From: Magnetococcales bacterium
GTDB taxonomy: Bacteria; Pseudomonadota; Magnetococcia; Magnetococcales; UBA8363
Reading direction: 5' to 3'
Length of the DNA stretch: 48,894 bases
Assembly (NCBI GenBank): GCA_015228975.1
Contig: JADGCN010000014.1
Span: 1 to 48,894, forward strand
This document shows, one piece after another, positions 1-8,597 of the stretch. The position numbers and the translations under genes were made by a program. How positions within the stretch are numbered: position 1 is the first letter of the stretch; each line of letters begins with the position of its first letter. The notes under the pieces were generated by a model. That model saw nothing but the letters and a program-made list of their open reading frames with translations. It was not told the DNA's origin and did not search any database.

Positions 1-41
1 TCCACGTTTGAACGATCAATGGCGTTTCGACAAGGGGAAAC

Positions 42-425
42 ATGGCAAACAACCTCTCCAAATTCTTAATGAAAGTCAAGATTGTTTATACCACGGAATC
101 AGATAACCTTCCAAGTCGTGTTACCAGTTGTTCGCCAGAACAGGCGGATGCGAGGCGTATCCTTGCCACCAACCGGGGCCATTGGGCCATCGAAAATTGT
201 TGCCACTATGTGATCGACTGGAATTTTGACGAAGATCGATCTCGAATCAGAACTGGCCACGGACCGGTCAACGTTACCAGGCTGCGCCGATTCGCAATCG
301 GGGTCATCAAAAACAAGGGGGTTTCCAATGTGGCGCAGAAAATGCGCCAATTGAATAGGCGTGTGCGATTGGTATTTGACTACCTTGGCATGACGGAAAA
401 CACTTGTATCACCATGGCGGTATAG
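42..425 (+). pseudogene. ISAs1-family transposase, C-terminal remnant
   Basis: The product resembles the C-terminal end of ISAs1 (H-repeat) DDE transposases. The signature is RGHWAIEN at about residues 45-52, followed by D-E-D-R-S-R-I-R-T-G-H, matching the family pattern RGHWxIEN...EDxSRxRTGHxPxN. The family is normally about 370 residues and only 127 remain. The catalytic N-terminal two thirds is missing: an in-frame stop lies at 9-11, just upstream of the first ATG. The reading frame runs into sequence that also encodes a broken GGDEF protein, so this is the downstream end of a decayed element. Identification rests on motifs alone. Confidence 0.75.
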
Positions 426-658
426 CCTTTACACGCCAAGAACAAATTTACCGTGTCCAGTCGATCAACCAGCCTTGCATTATTGACAACATCCCGGCCC
501 ACGTCGGCGCCAGTATCGGCATCAGTCTCTACCCGGAACACGGCATCGATACCGAAACCTTGCTGCGCAAAGCCGACCTGCCCCTTTATGCCGTCAAACA
601 ATGCGGTCGCAATCATTGCCTGATTTATCAACCTGAGTTTGAAGATATTCTGCACTGA
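404..658 (+). pseudogene. GGDEF-domain protein, C-terminal fragment
   Basis: From about 500 the translation is the last part of a diguanylate-cyclase (GGDEF) domain: VGASIGISLYPEHG, then a K-A-D-L-P-L-Y stretch and QCGRN, matching the usual ASIGI.LYP and ADxALYxAKxxGRN segments. The GGDEF active-site loop itself is absent, so the piece cannot be catalytic. The first roughly 20 codons overlap the transposase remnant and are probably element-derived; the true junction lies somewhere between 405 and 465. The simplest reading is a GGDEF gene split by an insertion that later decayed. Confidence 0.7.
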
Positions 659-736
659 ACCGCAACCCAATAAAATGCTGAAATGTCATTATAATCGAGT
701 CCATAATCAAAGGGAACCTTGCAAAGACTCATCAAC

Positions 737-1507
737 TCACCAAGTACGTGGTACAAACTTTCCATCATTGGCCAACTTGACGCTATCGCCAGATTGGACA
801 ATGACGAACAACCCTTCATTCATGGCAAACTGATCGACATCTCTATCAATCACGATGCCGGCCACAGCACCCATCACCCGGGCATCAGCATAGCGTGGCA
901 TAAATTCTTTCAGTTCCCCCAGACGTTGGATGAACTCTCGCACATCTTCCCCACGCAAACGGCTCTTGACCTCAATGGGAATAACCACGTCGCCGTTGAC
1001 CGCCAGCAAATCAATTTCCATGTGGCGATTGTCGGGTAATGCCATTTTTATCCGTGGATGGACTTCTCGTACCAATATGCCACGAGCTGCAAACAGGGCC
1101 TCACAAGCGGGAGCCACAATGCCTTCGACAAATTCCCCCCACCGGCTACCCAGGTTGCCAACCTGCTGGCTGACCTCCTTGACTTTGCGGTCGGTGTCCC
1201 GCATTTGCGCGGAAACTTCCTTGATCAGTTGTCCAGTCTCTTTGATCTCACGGTCGGTTTCCTTTATTTGAGTGGAAACCTCCTTAATCTGCTGGTCTGT
1301 TTCTTGGATTTTGCGGTCGGTGTCCTGAAACTTGCGGTCGGTGTCCTGAAACTTGCGGTCGGTATCTTGGAATCTTCGGTCCAGTTCCGCCCTTCGCTCA
1401 CGGTCCTCCCGGACCATTTCTTGGAATTTACGGTCGGTTTCCTTCATTTGCGCGGAAACTTCCTGAAACATTCTCCAGACGTCATCAAAGGTTACGGCCT
1501 GCGACAT
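737..1507 (-). CDS. DUF3782-like coiled-coil protein with nuclease-fold C-terminus
   Basis: This 256-residue protein has two parts. Residues 15-115 are a long charged coiled coil built from heptads such as RKFQDTD and QIKETD. Residues 120-256 look like a PD-(D/E)XK-type fold: MEIDLLAVNGD followed by VVIPIEVKSRL gives the E-x(n)-D-(15 residues)-ExK layout of restriction-like nucleases. This organisation matches DUF3782-containing proteins, which are common and often multicopy in cyanobacteria and some proteobacteria; their function is not established. The ATG at 1507 is preceded by GGAGA. The heptads are encoded by nearly identical 21-bp repeats. Nuclease activity is inferred from the motif only. 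Confidence 0.7.
   Translation of the reverse strand: MSQAVTFDDVWRMFQEVSAQMKETDRKFQEMVREDRERRAELDRRFQDTDRKFQDTDRKFQDTDRKIQETDQQIKEVSTQIKETDREIKETGQLIKEVSAQMRDTDRKVKEVSQQVGNLGSRWGEFVEGIVAPACEALFAARGILVREVHPRIKMALPDNRHMEIDLLAVNGDVVIPIEVKSRLRGEDVREFIQRLGELKEFMPRYADARVMGAVAGIVIDRDVDQFAMNEGLFVIVQSGDSVKLANDGKFVPRTW
1311..1373. repeat. 21-bp tandem repeat, three copies, in the coiled-coil gene
   Basis: Two identical 21-bp units (1311-1331 and 1332-1352) are followed by a third with four or five differences (1353-1373). Each encodes one heptad of the form D-R-K-F-Q-D-T on the minus strand, so copy-number change would lengthen or shorten the coiled coil by exactly two helical turns without a frameshift. 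More diverged copies flank the array on both sides. Confidence 0.85.
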
Positions 1508-1603
1508 AACGGTGTCTCCATGATTACGGCGTTATCGATTAAAGAATATCCGGTTTGTTCGGCATAGGGAATTCATTTCGCTCATGTTGCAAATCGCAGG
1601 ATG

Positions 1604-1870
1604 TCACTTTGCAATTGAGAGAGCGGCACGGCACGCATCCTCCAGCAATACGGCAAAGGCACGTGTTGTTTGATTCCCCTCGCGACGCAAACAATCGGAA
1701 ACAATCAGCGCTTGCGCAATGGTCGGACATGCGCTTGGCTGACGATTCCAGAGCGACTGGCTGCCGAATTTTTGAAAGGCTTGGTGATACAGGGAGACCA
1801 CCTCGTCCGGCGCACCCTGCCCGGAGCCAAGCTCTTTCAGTACCTCAAAGCTGTGCTTGTCTATAGTCAT
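1604..1870 (-). CDS. Small conserved-looking protein of unknown function
   Basis: An 88-residue soluble protein with no signal peptide, membrane segment or motif I recognise. It begins MTIDKHSFEVLKELGSG and is mostly helical in character. The start is supported by GGATGGGGAA directly upstream of the ATG at 1870. It sits 20 bp downstream of the nucleoside transporter on the same strand, so it is probably the last gene of that transcription unit. No function can be assigned. Confidence 0.55.
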   Translation of the reverse strand: MTIDKHSFEVLKELGSGQGAPDEVVSLYHQAFQKFGSQSLWNRQPSACPTIAQALIVSDCLRREGNQTTRAFAVLLEDACRAALSIAK

Positions 1871-1890
1871 TTCCCCATCCTGAAGCCGGA

Positions 1891-3138
1891 TCAGACGATC
1901 ATACCGACGATCGTCCCGGTCATGCAGGCCGCCAAGGTACCACCGACGATGGAACGAAAACCCAAGGAGACGACTTCCGCTTTGCGTTCAGGAACCATGA
2001 CCCCCAGGCCACCGATCAGAATGCCCAGGCTGCCGATGTTGGCGAACCCACACAAGGCGTACATCATGATCAAACGACTGCCATCACTTAAATTCCCCTT
2101 GGGGATCTTGACCAGATCCAGGTAGGCGATGAACTCGTTGAGGACGATCTTGGTCCCCAACAAAGACCCGGCCACCTGGGCCTCTTGCCAGGGAATACCC
2201 ATGATCCAGGCCACCGGAGCCATGAACCAACCGAGAATCCTTTGCAAGGTCAACACCTCCCCCTGCCAGTGCGGCAAACCGGACAAACCTTGGTTCACCA
2301 GCGAGACCAATGCCACCAACACGATCAACATGGCAATGATATTGACCAACAGGGTCACACCGTCGGCGGTCCCCTTGACGATGGCATCCATGGATCCAGC
2401 CGCCACTGATCGGGGCATTTCTTCCCCCGCCGTCTTAAGGCCCTGCTGCGGCACCATGATCAAGGAAACCATCAGGGCCGCCGGGATGCTGATGACGGAA
2501 GCTGTCAATATGTGCCCCATGGCACCCGGAATCACCGGTTCCAGTATGGCGGCATACAACACCATCATGGTCCCGGCAATGGTGGCCATGCCACACGTCA
2601 TCACCGCAAACAGTTCCGCCCGACTCATCAAGGCCAGATAGGGACGGATCAGGAGCGGTGCTTCCACCATTCCCACAAAAATGGTCATGGCCGACCCTAG
2701 ACCAACAGCACCGCCAACCCCCAAACTTTTCTGCAATACCTTGGAGATACCTTTGACGATCCACGGCAATACCCGCCAATAATACAACAACTCTGACAGG
2801 GCGCTGACCAGAAGCACCAGGGGCAATGCTTGAAAAGCGAGAATAAACGTGCTGCCCCCCTCTCCTTTGGCAAAAGGGGCCGTCCCACCCCCCAGATACC
2901 CAAAAACAAAAGCCGTCCCCGCCCCGATAGCATCTTGCAAGGCGATCACCACATCGTTAAGCATCAAAAACAAAGCGCGAAAGGGTGGAAACTTGAGCAG
3001 GACAACGGCAAGTCCGATCTGCATTGCCAACCCGGCAACCAGCAGGCGCCAGGAAAGGCGTTGTCTGTTTTCGCTCATGAGCCAAGCCAATGCGCTCAGT
3101 GACAAAAGCCCGAACAATCCGTGTATCATCGGTGCCAT
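1891..3138 (-). CDS. Concentrative nucleoside transporter (NupC/CNT family)
   Basis: The 415-residue integral membrane protein belongs to the CNT family, which imports nucleosides with H+ or Na+ across the inner membrane. It has the expected length, multiple hydrophobic segments and CNT-like sequence: an A-F-V-F-G-Y-L-G segment near residue 80, G-x-E-A-P-L-L-I-R-P-Y in mid-protein, and T-K-I-V-L-N-E-F-I-A-Y near residue 305. The ATG at 3138 has AGGAG only 3 nt upstream. An alternative ATG at 3129 would give a classic ATGA overlap with the stop codon of the upstream regulator gene. Either way it is translationally coupled to that c-di-GMP gene. Substrate preference cannot be read from sequence. 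Confidence 0.9.
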   Translation of the reverse strand: MAPMIHGLFGLLSLSALAWLMSENRQRLSWRLLVAGLAMQIGLAVVLLKFPPFRALFLMLNDVVIALQDAIGAGTAFVFGYLGGGTAPFAKGEGGSTFILAFQALPLVLLVSALSELLYYWRVLPWIVKGISKVLQKSLGVGGAVGLGSAMTIFVGMVEAPLLIRPYLALMSRAELFAVMTCGMATIAGTMMVLYAAILEPVIPGAMGHILTASVISIPAALMVSLIMVPQQGLKTAGEEMPRSVAAGSMDAIVKGTADGVTLLVNIIAMLIVLVALVSLVNQGLSGLPHWQGEVLTLQRILGWFMAPVAWIMGIPWQEAQVAGSLLGTKIVLNEFIAYLDLVKIPKGNLSDGSRLIMMYALCGFANIGSLGILIGGLGVMVPERKAEVVSLGFRSIVGGTLAACMTGTIVGMIV

Positions 3139-5267
3139 TTTCTCCTGGGCAAACGGTCGCTCCCCTGGATATCGGGAAATTTTCCCACAACCGCCAAGGA
3201 AGGTTTGACGGGATGCTGTTGCATATAGCTTTCAAAGGCCTCTGCGGACAGTGGTCGGCTGAAATAGAATCCCTGAATAACGTCACACCCCTCTTCTTTC
3301 AAGAATTGCCCTTGTATTTCATGTTCCACCCCCTCTGCCACGACCGCAAGGCCCAAGCTGTGCGCCAAGCCGATGAAGGTCCGCACAATACTGCCATCAT
3401 CGGCATTTTCCACGCAATTATTCACAAAGGAACGATCAATTTTTAACGTATCGATGGGAAAGCGGCGCAAATAGTTCAAAGAAGAAAACCCGGTGCCAAA
3501 ATCATCGATGGCCAATTGGAATCCCTCGTCTGACAACGTTTTCAGCTTGACGAAAGTTTCCTCCACATCCCCCATGGCGATGGTTTCGGTCAACTCCAAC
3601 TCCAACCATTGCGGTTCCACCCCGGTACCACGCACCACCTGGATGACATGATCGACGAAATCGGGCTGTTTGAACTGGATCCCGGACAGGTTGACGGCAA
3701 TGCGCACCGGCGGAAACCCTTTCGTTCTCCAGGAGGCCATTTGCCGACAGGCCGCCTGCAAGGCCCACTGGCCAATGGGAATGATCAACCCCGTCTCTTC
3801 AGCCAGGGGAATGAATTCCCCCGGGGCGATCATGCCGTGGTTTGGATGCTGCCAGCGAATCAAGGCTTCGGCACCCGACAACAGCCCAGATGCCACATCC
3901 ACTTGCGGTTGGAAATAGAGGACGAACTCCCCCTTTTCCAGGGCGGTGCGCAAACTGCTTTCCATACGCATGCGCGCCATGGTGGCAACGTTGAGATCAT
4001 CTCGATAAAACTGAAAATTATTACGACCTTGCCCTTTGGCATGGTACATCGCGGCATCGGTATTTTTGAGCAATGTTTTGACATCCATGCCATCCAGCGG
4101 CGCAATACCGATACCGATACTGGCCCCCACATAGAATTCCAACGCCTCGTCGCCTTCGATAACGAACGGTTTCCCAAGCATCCCCAGCAAGGATTGCGCA
4201 ACGTCTGCAGCATCCCGGGAATGATCCAGATCGGGCAGGATGAACCCGAAGGAATCGCCACCCAACCGACCCATGGTAATGGAGCGCGGAAGTCCCTTTT
4301 GCAGGCGTCTGCTGACCCGAACCAACAATTGATCGCCTTTGTCATGCCCCAGGGTGTCGTTTACCACTTTAAAACGATCTATGTCCAATACCATCACCCC
4401 CAGGCGTGCCGACCGGTCGCGGTTTTCCACCAAAGCCTGGGCCAGACGTTCCTGGAAGAAATGGCGATTGGGCAAATCGGTCAAGGAGTCATGGCCGGCA
4501 AGATGCGCAAAATTGGCCTCCGACTCTCGCAGCGCGGTCAAATCGGCATACAGGCACACATAACTTTCCACCTTGCCACTGGCCCCGACGATACTGCTGA
4601 TGGTCACCCATTGGGAAATGATGGAGCCATCCTTATGCCGGTTGTTGAATTCCCCCTGCCATTTGCCGGTGGCGATCAAGGCTTGCCAGAACTGGGCATA
4701 GAAAGCATCATCATGCTGTCCCGAACGCAGCAAACGCATGTTTTGGCCAACAATGTCGTCGGAAGTATACCCCGTGATCCTGGTAAACGCAGGGTTGACC
4801 GACTGAATCGTCCCCCTGGTATCGGTCACGGCAATCCCTTCGGTGGTATTGTTGAACACGCTGGCCGCGAGATAAAGGCGACGTTCGTGGTCAATCTCCC
4901 GAAGCAAATGCGTCACACGGTTACGCAGAATGGCCCAGTGGATGGGCTTGGTGATAAAATCGACGGCCCCATGTTCGTAAGCCCGGTCTACCGAATCGTC
5001 GTCATGCAAACCGGTGATCATCAACACCGGGATTCGTTCAGCCGCCTTGTTTCGTTTTATTTGGGCAAGGGTTGCAAAACCGTCCAGCCCCGGCATCCTG
5101 GCATCCAGAAGGATGATATCCGGCAGGTTGACCGCAAGGGTTTTCAGGGCCGCCTCGCCTGTTTCCAGACACAAGACCTCGTACCCTTGCCTTTCCAGAA
5201 ACCGACTCAGGGTAAGGCGGATAACGGCATCGTCGTCCACCACGTAAAAGAGCGGCTTTCTGTTCAT
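3126..5267 (-). CDS. Response regulator with PAS, degenerate GGDEF and EAL domains
   Basis: A cytoplasmic regulator of 713 residues from the ATG at 5267; an upstream TTG at 5300 would add 11. Domains in order: receiver (about 5-120, phosphoacceptor in LLDARMPGLDG, conserved Lys in ITKP), PAS (135-255), GGDEF (265-435) and EAL (440-695). The GGDEF loop reads GGDSF, so the Glu needed for cyclase activity is Ser; this half is probably inactive, perhaps a GTP-binding regulatory domain. The EAL half keeps its key residues (AEAL, NLSG, ELTET, DDFGTG, LKID, AEGVE, IQG), predicting c-di-GMP phosphodiesterase output controlled by phosphorylation. No histidine kinase is adjacent. The stop overlaps the transporter start. 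Confidence 0.93.
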   Translation of the reverse strand: MNRKPLFYVVDDDAVIRLTLSRFLERQGYEVLCLETGEAALKTLAVNLPDIILLDARMPGLDGFATLAQIKRNKAAERIPVLMITGLHDDDSVDRAYEHGAVDFITKPIHWAILRNRVTHLLREIDHERRLYLAASVFNNTTEGIAVTDTRGTIQSVNPAFTRITGYTSDDIVGQNMRLLRSGQHDDAFYAQFWQALIATGKWQGEFNNRHKDGSIISQWVTISSIVGASGKVESYVCLYADLTALRESEANFAHLAGHDSLTDLPNRHFFQERLAQALVENRDRSARLGVMVLDIDRFKVVNDTLGHDKGDQLLVRVSRRLQKGLPRSITMGRLGGDSFGFILPDLDHSRDAADVAQSLLGMLGKPFVIEGDEALEFYVGASIGIGIAPLDGMDVKTLLKNTDAAMYHAKGQGRNNFQFYRDDLNVATMARMRMESSLRTALEKGEFVLYFQPQVDVASGLLSGAEALIRWQHPNHGMIAPGEFIPLAEETGLIIPIGQWALQAACRQMASWRTKGFPPVRIAVNLSGIQFKQPDFVDHVIQVVRGTGVEPQWLELELTETIAMGDVEETFVKLKTLSDEGFQLAIDDFGTGFSSLNYLRRFPIDTLKIDRSFVNNCVENADDGSIVRTFIGLAHSLGLAVVAEGVEHEIQGQFLKEEGCDVIQGFYFSRPLSAEAFESYMQQHPVKPSLAVVGKFPDIQGSDRLPRRKWHR

Positions 5268-5315
5268 CGTCTCGTCATCGCCATCCCGGTTCCTTCCCAA
5301 TCATTCGGTGGAAAA

Positions 5316-5801
5316 TCATAAATGGAACAATCCCGCCGAACCATCACACTCGTCATAGACCATCACAGTGGCATAGCGACCAAAACCGTGCGCCGTTCCG
5401 GGGTTCAGCACCCTGGTTTGACCCAGCCACTCATCACGTGGGGTGTGGGTATGCCCCAGGACAACCAGGTCATAGGCACCGCTGGCAATCAAGGCATTTC
5501 CGACAGCGGGGATTGTACCATGGTATGCGACCCCTTTTCCGCTCAAAAATGCAAACTCACCGACCTGACCCCACAATGTGCCACCAATGTGCGCAAAAGC
5601 TCTGTTCAATCCACCGATTTCGCCATCGTTGTTACCCAACACCCCCCACACCGTCATCCCTTCCATGGCCAACACCGACTTGGGCGAACCATAATCCCCC
5701 ATATGCAAGACGCGCTCAATCCCCTGCCGGGCAAACAAATCCATGGCCTTGCGGATATTGACCAGATGGTCGTGGGTATCGGAAATCAAACCCCATTTCA
5801 T
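5316..5801 (-). CDS. YfcE/MJ0936-type metallophosphoesterase
   Basis: A 161-residue cytoplasmic calcineurin-like phosphoesterase of the YfcE/MJ0936 group. The two-metal ligand set is complete: SDTHD at the N-terminus, HMGDYGS, LGNNDG, a YHGT histidine and LGHTHTPR. Family members hydrolyse phosphodiester or nucleotide bonds, but the in vivo substrate is usually unknown. It lies 15 bp downstream of gspN on the same strand and is probably co-transcribed, though a role in secretion is not implied. Confidence 0.9.
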   Translation of the reverse strand: MKWGLISDTHDHLVNIRKAMDLFARQGIERVLHMGDYGSPKSVLAMEGMTVWGVLGNNDGEIGGLNRAFAHIGGTLWGQVGEFAFLSGKGVAYHGTIPAVGNALIASGAYDLVVLGHTHTPRDEWLGQTRVLNPGTAHGFGRYATVMVYDECDGSAGLFHL

Positions 5802-5816
5802 GGAATTTTCCCTTTG

Positions 5817-6590
5817 TTACAGAAGATCATTCAGATGCCCCGACGCACGCACGGGAAAAATGCGCTCACGATCAAATCCGATCCACTCTTTGAGAAGGTT
5901 GGCCAATTGATTATCCATGGCATTGCCCGCGCTCAGTGTGCCGCGCAACTGATAGCGGCCATCGGCAAAGATTTTGGCCACCAACAGTGTGCGAATCGCC
6001 CCTTCCTTGTCCTTGATGCGCACCAGTGCCTCCCCATCCACCCCCAACATGGCTTCCAGGGAGTACCCACCCAACACTTTGTTCCAAGGCGGGCCAATGG
6101 CCACATCCTTCAAGCTGCCACCCGCATCGATGGCAACGATCCACCCCCTCCGGTCAATGGCCAAGTCTTTAATGAAAGCTTCGGCCTGTCCGGTTAATTC
6201 CACCGGGATACGTACCATGATTGGGGTCAATGCGGGAATGGGGCTGGAAAAAGTCAAATCTTTGACCTTGAGGGACATCTCCCTGACAGCCGCAATGCCA
6301 GATCCCTTCATATGGAAACCTTTGTCCCCTTCCAGGGAAAAGTCGACCCGGGGTGCCAAGTCCAGCAAGGTATCGCCATGCAAACGCCACGTCAGCGGTC
6401 CCAAAGCGAAATGGACCACGACCACCTTACCCACTCTACCCGACCAGGGGGTCCCGGAAATGTCATCGAGAACCAGGAGACCCGGATCAACCTTTAGAAA
6501 CGACCACGGCAGGCTCGCGGGGATGGAAACCAACAAAAAGAACAGATAGCTCAACACCCCCAGTGCCAGATAACTCTTGATCCCCATCAT
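5817..6590 (-). CDS. gspN: Type II secretion system protein N
   Basis: A 257-residue protein with one N-terminal membrane anchor (about 5-28) and a mostly beta-strand periplasmic domain. Features such as G-T-P-W-S-G near residue 45, the WRL segment and the position after gspM match GspN. GspN is an accessory component of the type II secretion inner-membrane assembly and is absent from some systems. The ATG at 6590 overlaps the gspM stop as ATGA, indicating coupled translation. GspN is poorly conserved, so the call relies partly on context. Confidence 0.82.
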   Translation of the reverse strand: MMGIKSYLALGVLSYLFFLLVSIPASLPWSFLKVDPGLLVLDDISGTPWSGRVGKVVVVHFALGPLTWRLHGDTLLDLAPRVDFSLEGDKGFHMKGSGIAAVREMSLKVKDLTFSSPIPALTPIMVRIPVELTGQAEAFIKDLAIDRRGWIVAIDAGGSLKDVAIGPPWNKVLGGYSLEAMLGVDGEALVRIKDKEGAIRTLLVAKIFADGRYQLRGTLSAGNAMDNQLANLLKEWIGFDRERIFPVRASGHLNDLL

Positions 6591-7093
6591 CCACCAGTGC
6601 GCGCAAAAACCAACCGGGCGTTGACCTTACCCAACTCCTTGTCCCGTTCCAGAGATGCGCTCACGGCATCAATCCCTTTGGCGTGGAGATCAATCATCCA
6701 GGCAACCAATGCATGAAACGGCGCCTGTTCCAATTTAACGATCACCTGGTCATTCCCCGAAGGTTCCACCCCTTTCAAGACGGTTGCCAAGCCCCCTTTG
6801 CGGGCACCTTCTTCGATGAAAGCGGACAGGGTCCCGGTCAAGGCCACTTTCCCCCCCTCGCCCAACGCCGCTTGCAAGGTTTTGGCCTCAGCCGCCTGCG
6901 AGCGCATCCAGGTTACAGCGTCCACAGCGGCTTGCACCCGCGCCCGCGCCCCTTCCAAACTTTGGACAAACGGCGACCAGAGCAAGGCATACACCAGCAT
7001 CACCGAGAGCGCCGCCGCACCGATGACAACCACCCGTCGCTCCCTGGCCGCCAGGTTACGCCATGTTTCCTGCACTCCCGATAATCCACCCAT
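6587..7093 (-). CDS. gspM: Type II secretion system protein M
   Basis: This 168-residue protein has a short cytoplasmic N-terminus containing W-R-N-L-A-A-R-E-R-R, one transmembrane helix (about 20-42) and a small periplasmic ferredoxin-like domain. That is the standard GspM layout and length. GspM binds GspL and helps couple the GspE ATPase to the pseudopilus. It starts 3 nt after the gspL stop and overlaps gspN by 4 nt. The remaining gsp genes are not in this window. Confidence 0.88.
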   Translation of the reverse strand: MGGLSGVQETWRNLAARERRVVVIGAAALSVMLVYALLWSPFVQSLEGARARVQAAVDAVTWMRSQAAEAKTLQAALGEGGKVALTGTLSAFIEEGARKGGLATVLKGVEPSGNDQVIVKLEQAPFHALVAWMIDLHAKGIDAVSASLERDKELGKVNARLVFARTGG

Positions 7094-7096
7094 GGC

Positions 7097-8311
7097 CTAC
7101 ATCACCCCAATGTCGATCTGCCCTTCGATTCCGTCATTAATGCGTTCGGTTTTACGCAGGACGGCATGCAAACCATGTTGTTTGGTCAAACTGTCCACCA
7201 GGCGTTCCAGGCGTTCCTTATCGGGACTTTTGACGATCAGCCCCAGGATCCCCTCACGATAGCTGACCCGACTGAACAACAATGCTTCATCCCCCTTGGT
7301 GACCAGACCCACTTTGGTCAACCATTCCATAAAGCCCCCTTTTTTGCTTTTCCCTTCCCGTCCTTTCAGCTCGGCCAAGCGTTGCATCATCTGCGCCTTG
7401 GGATTGACAATCACTTTCATATCGGGGAATACCCCGGTCAACACGGCCTTGGATTGCTCCTTCAAGACCGCTTCCCGTTTTTCCAGATAGCCCAATTCCA
7501 CAAAACCGATCACGATGCGTATCGTCATCCAGACCGCGAGAAGCGCCACACTCCAGCGCGCCTGCTTCCAGCCGCCGCCGAACAATCCTTTCGGCCGGTA
7601 AGCACCTTGCAAAAGATTCAGCCCCCCTGTTTCCAAACCACCGGCGACCATCTCCACAATACGGTCTTTCTGACTCTCGACCCGTTCCACCGGCACCGGT
7701 AACGCCGACCAATCACCAAAAGCCACATCCCGGGAAAAATCCACGACATGGATACGCTCCGGCAGATCGGAGCGCTTGAGAGCCAAGGTCAGGAACGTGA
7801 GCAGATTGGCGCGTTCGATCATGAAACCATCGTTGGCACCCAGTCGCACCCATGCGGTTTCTTCATCCAGGTAAACGTGCCACGTCCCCGGCGTCAAAGG
7901 CAAAAGCAGCGTGTCACATATCATCACGTAAGGCTGAATACCCAACTGATTGACAAAAGCCATCCAGGCATCCATGACCTTCCTGGCGACAACCGCCACT
8001 GCCAGGCGACCATCGGGACCAACGCGACCCAAGGAAAAATGTAATTGTTCCACGGGGGAGAGAAGATCATCTTCCAGCAGGAACGGCACTGCTTTTTCCA
8101 ACTGTCGGCGTTTGGCCCCCTTAGGTGGTTCCACCCAGGTGAGCAGGACATCTCGTCCCGGAACAACCAGCACGCATTTTTGTCCCCGTGCCGCCGAAGC
8201 GGCTACCCCCGCAGGCTCCCTGCGCACATGCCCCAAACCATCTTCGCCACCAACGAAGACTACTTTTTCGTCTGCAAGTGCTGGAAGGAACAGGTAAAGA
8301 GGATGGCGCAT
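7097..8311 (-). CDS. gspL: Type II secretion system protein L
   Basis: The 404-residue protein has a cytoplasmic actin-like domain (about 1-240), one transmembrane segment near 255-275 and a periplasmic ferredoxin-like domain, as in GspL. The conserved early segment around V-P-x-x-D-V-L-L-T-W and the PFLLEDDL motif (about residues 75-83) is characteristic. GspL recruits the GspE ATPase to the inner membrane. It is the first gene of gspL-gspM-gspN and lies 286 bp from the divergent sensor gene at 8598, so the operon promoter should lie in that gap; I see no convincing -35/-10 pair there. Confidence 0.92.
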   Translation of the reverse strand: MRHPLYLFLPALADEKVVFVGGEDGLGHVRREPAGVAASAARGQKCVLVVPGRDVLLTWVEPPKGAKRRQLEKAVPFLLEDDLLSPVEQLHFSLGRVGPDGRLAVAVVARKVMDAWMAFVNQLGIQPYVMICDTLLLPLTPGTWHVYLDEETAWVRLGANDGFMIERANLLTFLTLALKRSDLPERIHVVDFSRDVAFGDWSALPVPVERVESQKDRIVEMVAGGLETGGLNLLQGAYRPKGLFGGGWKQARWSVALLAVWMTIRIVIGFVELGYLEKREAVLKEQSKAVLTGVFPDMKVIVNPKAQMMQRLAELKGREGKSKKGGFMEWLTKVGLVTKGDEALLFSRVSYREGILGLIVKSPDKERLERLVDSLTKQHGLHAVLRKTERINDGIEGQIDIGVM

Positions 8312-8597
8312 AATCCATCAAAGCCGTCTTGAGGAAAGAAACAAGGTACCCTGAGCTGACCGCCATGCAATAATCGGTCCCTTACAGAATGCCCACTGCT
8401 CACCAACGTCCGCAATTTTGGAAAAAAAACTGGCAAGCCATTGTTACAGCGGAAATGGATTCCTGAGCACAAGTGGGATATTCTCAAGAGCGAGAAAAAC
8501 AAATTGAGCAAGATTGACTGATTGACCTTAATAAAAATTCATCAATGCAATGGTTTACTCATTTTTTCTCCGGCTTGCTTGATAACATCACCTGATC

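Noticed and set aside
3609-5321. 570-codon open frame opposite the receiver-PAS-GGDEF-EAL gene
   Set aside because: Antisense shadow of a GC-biased gene; no motif, and the minus-strand gene is certain.
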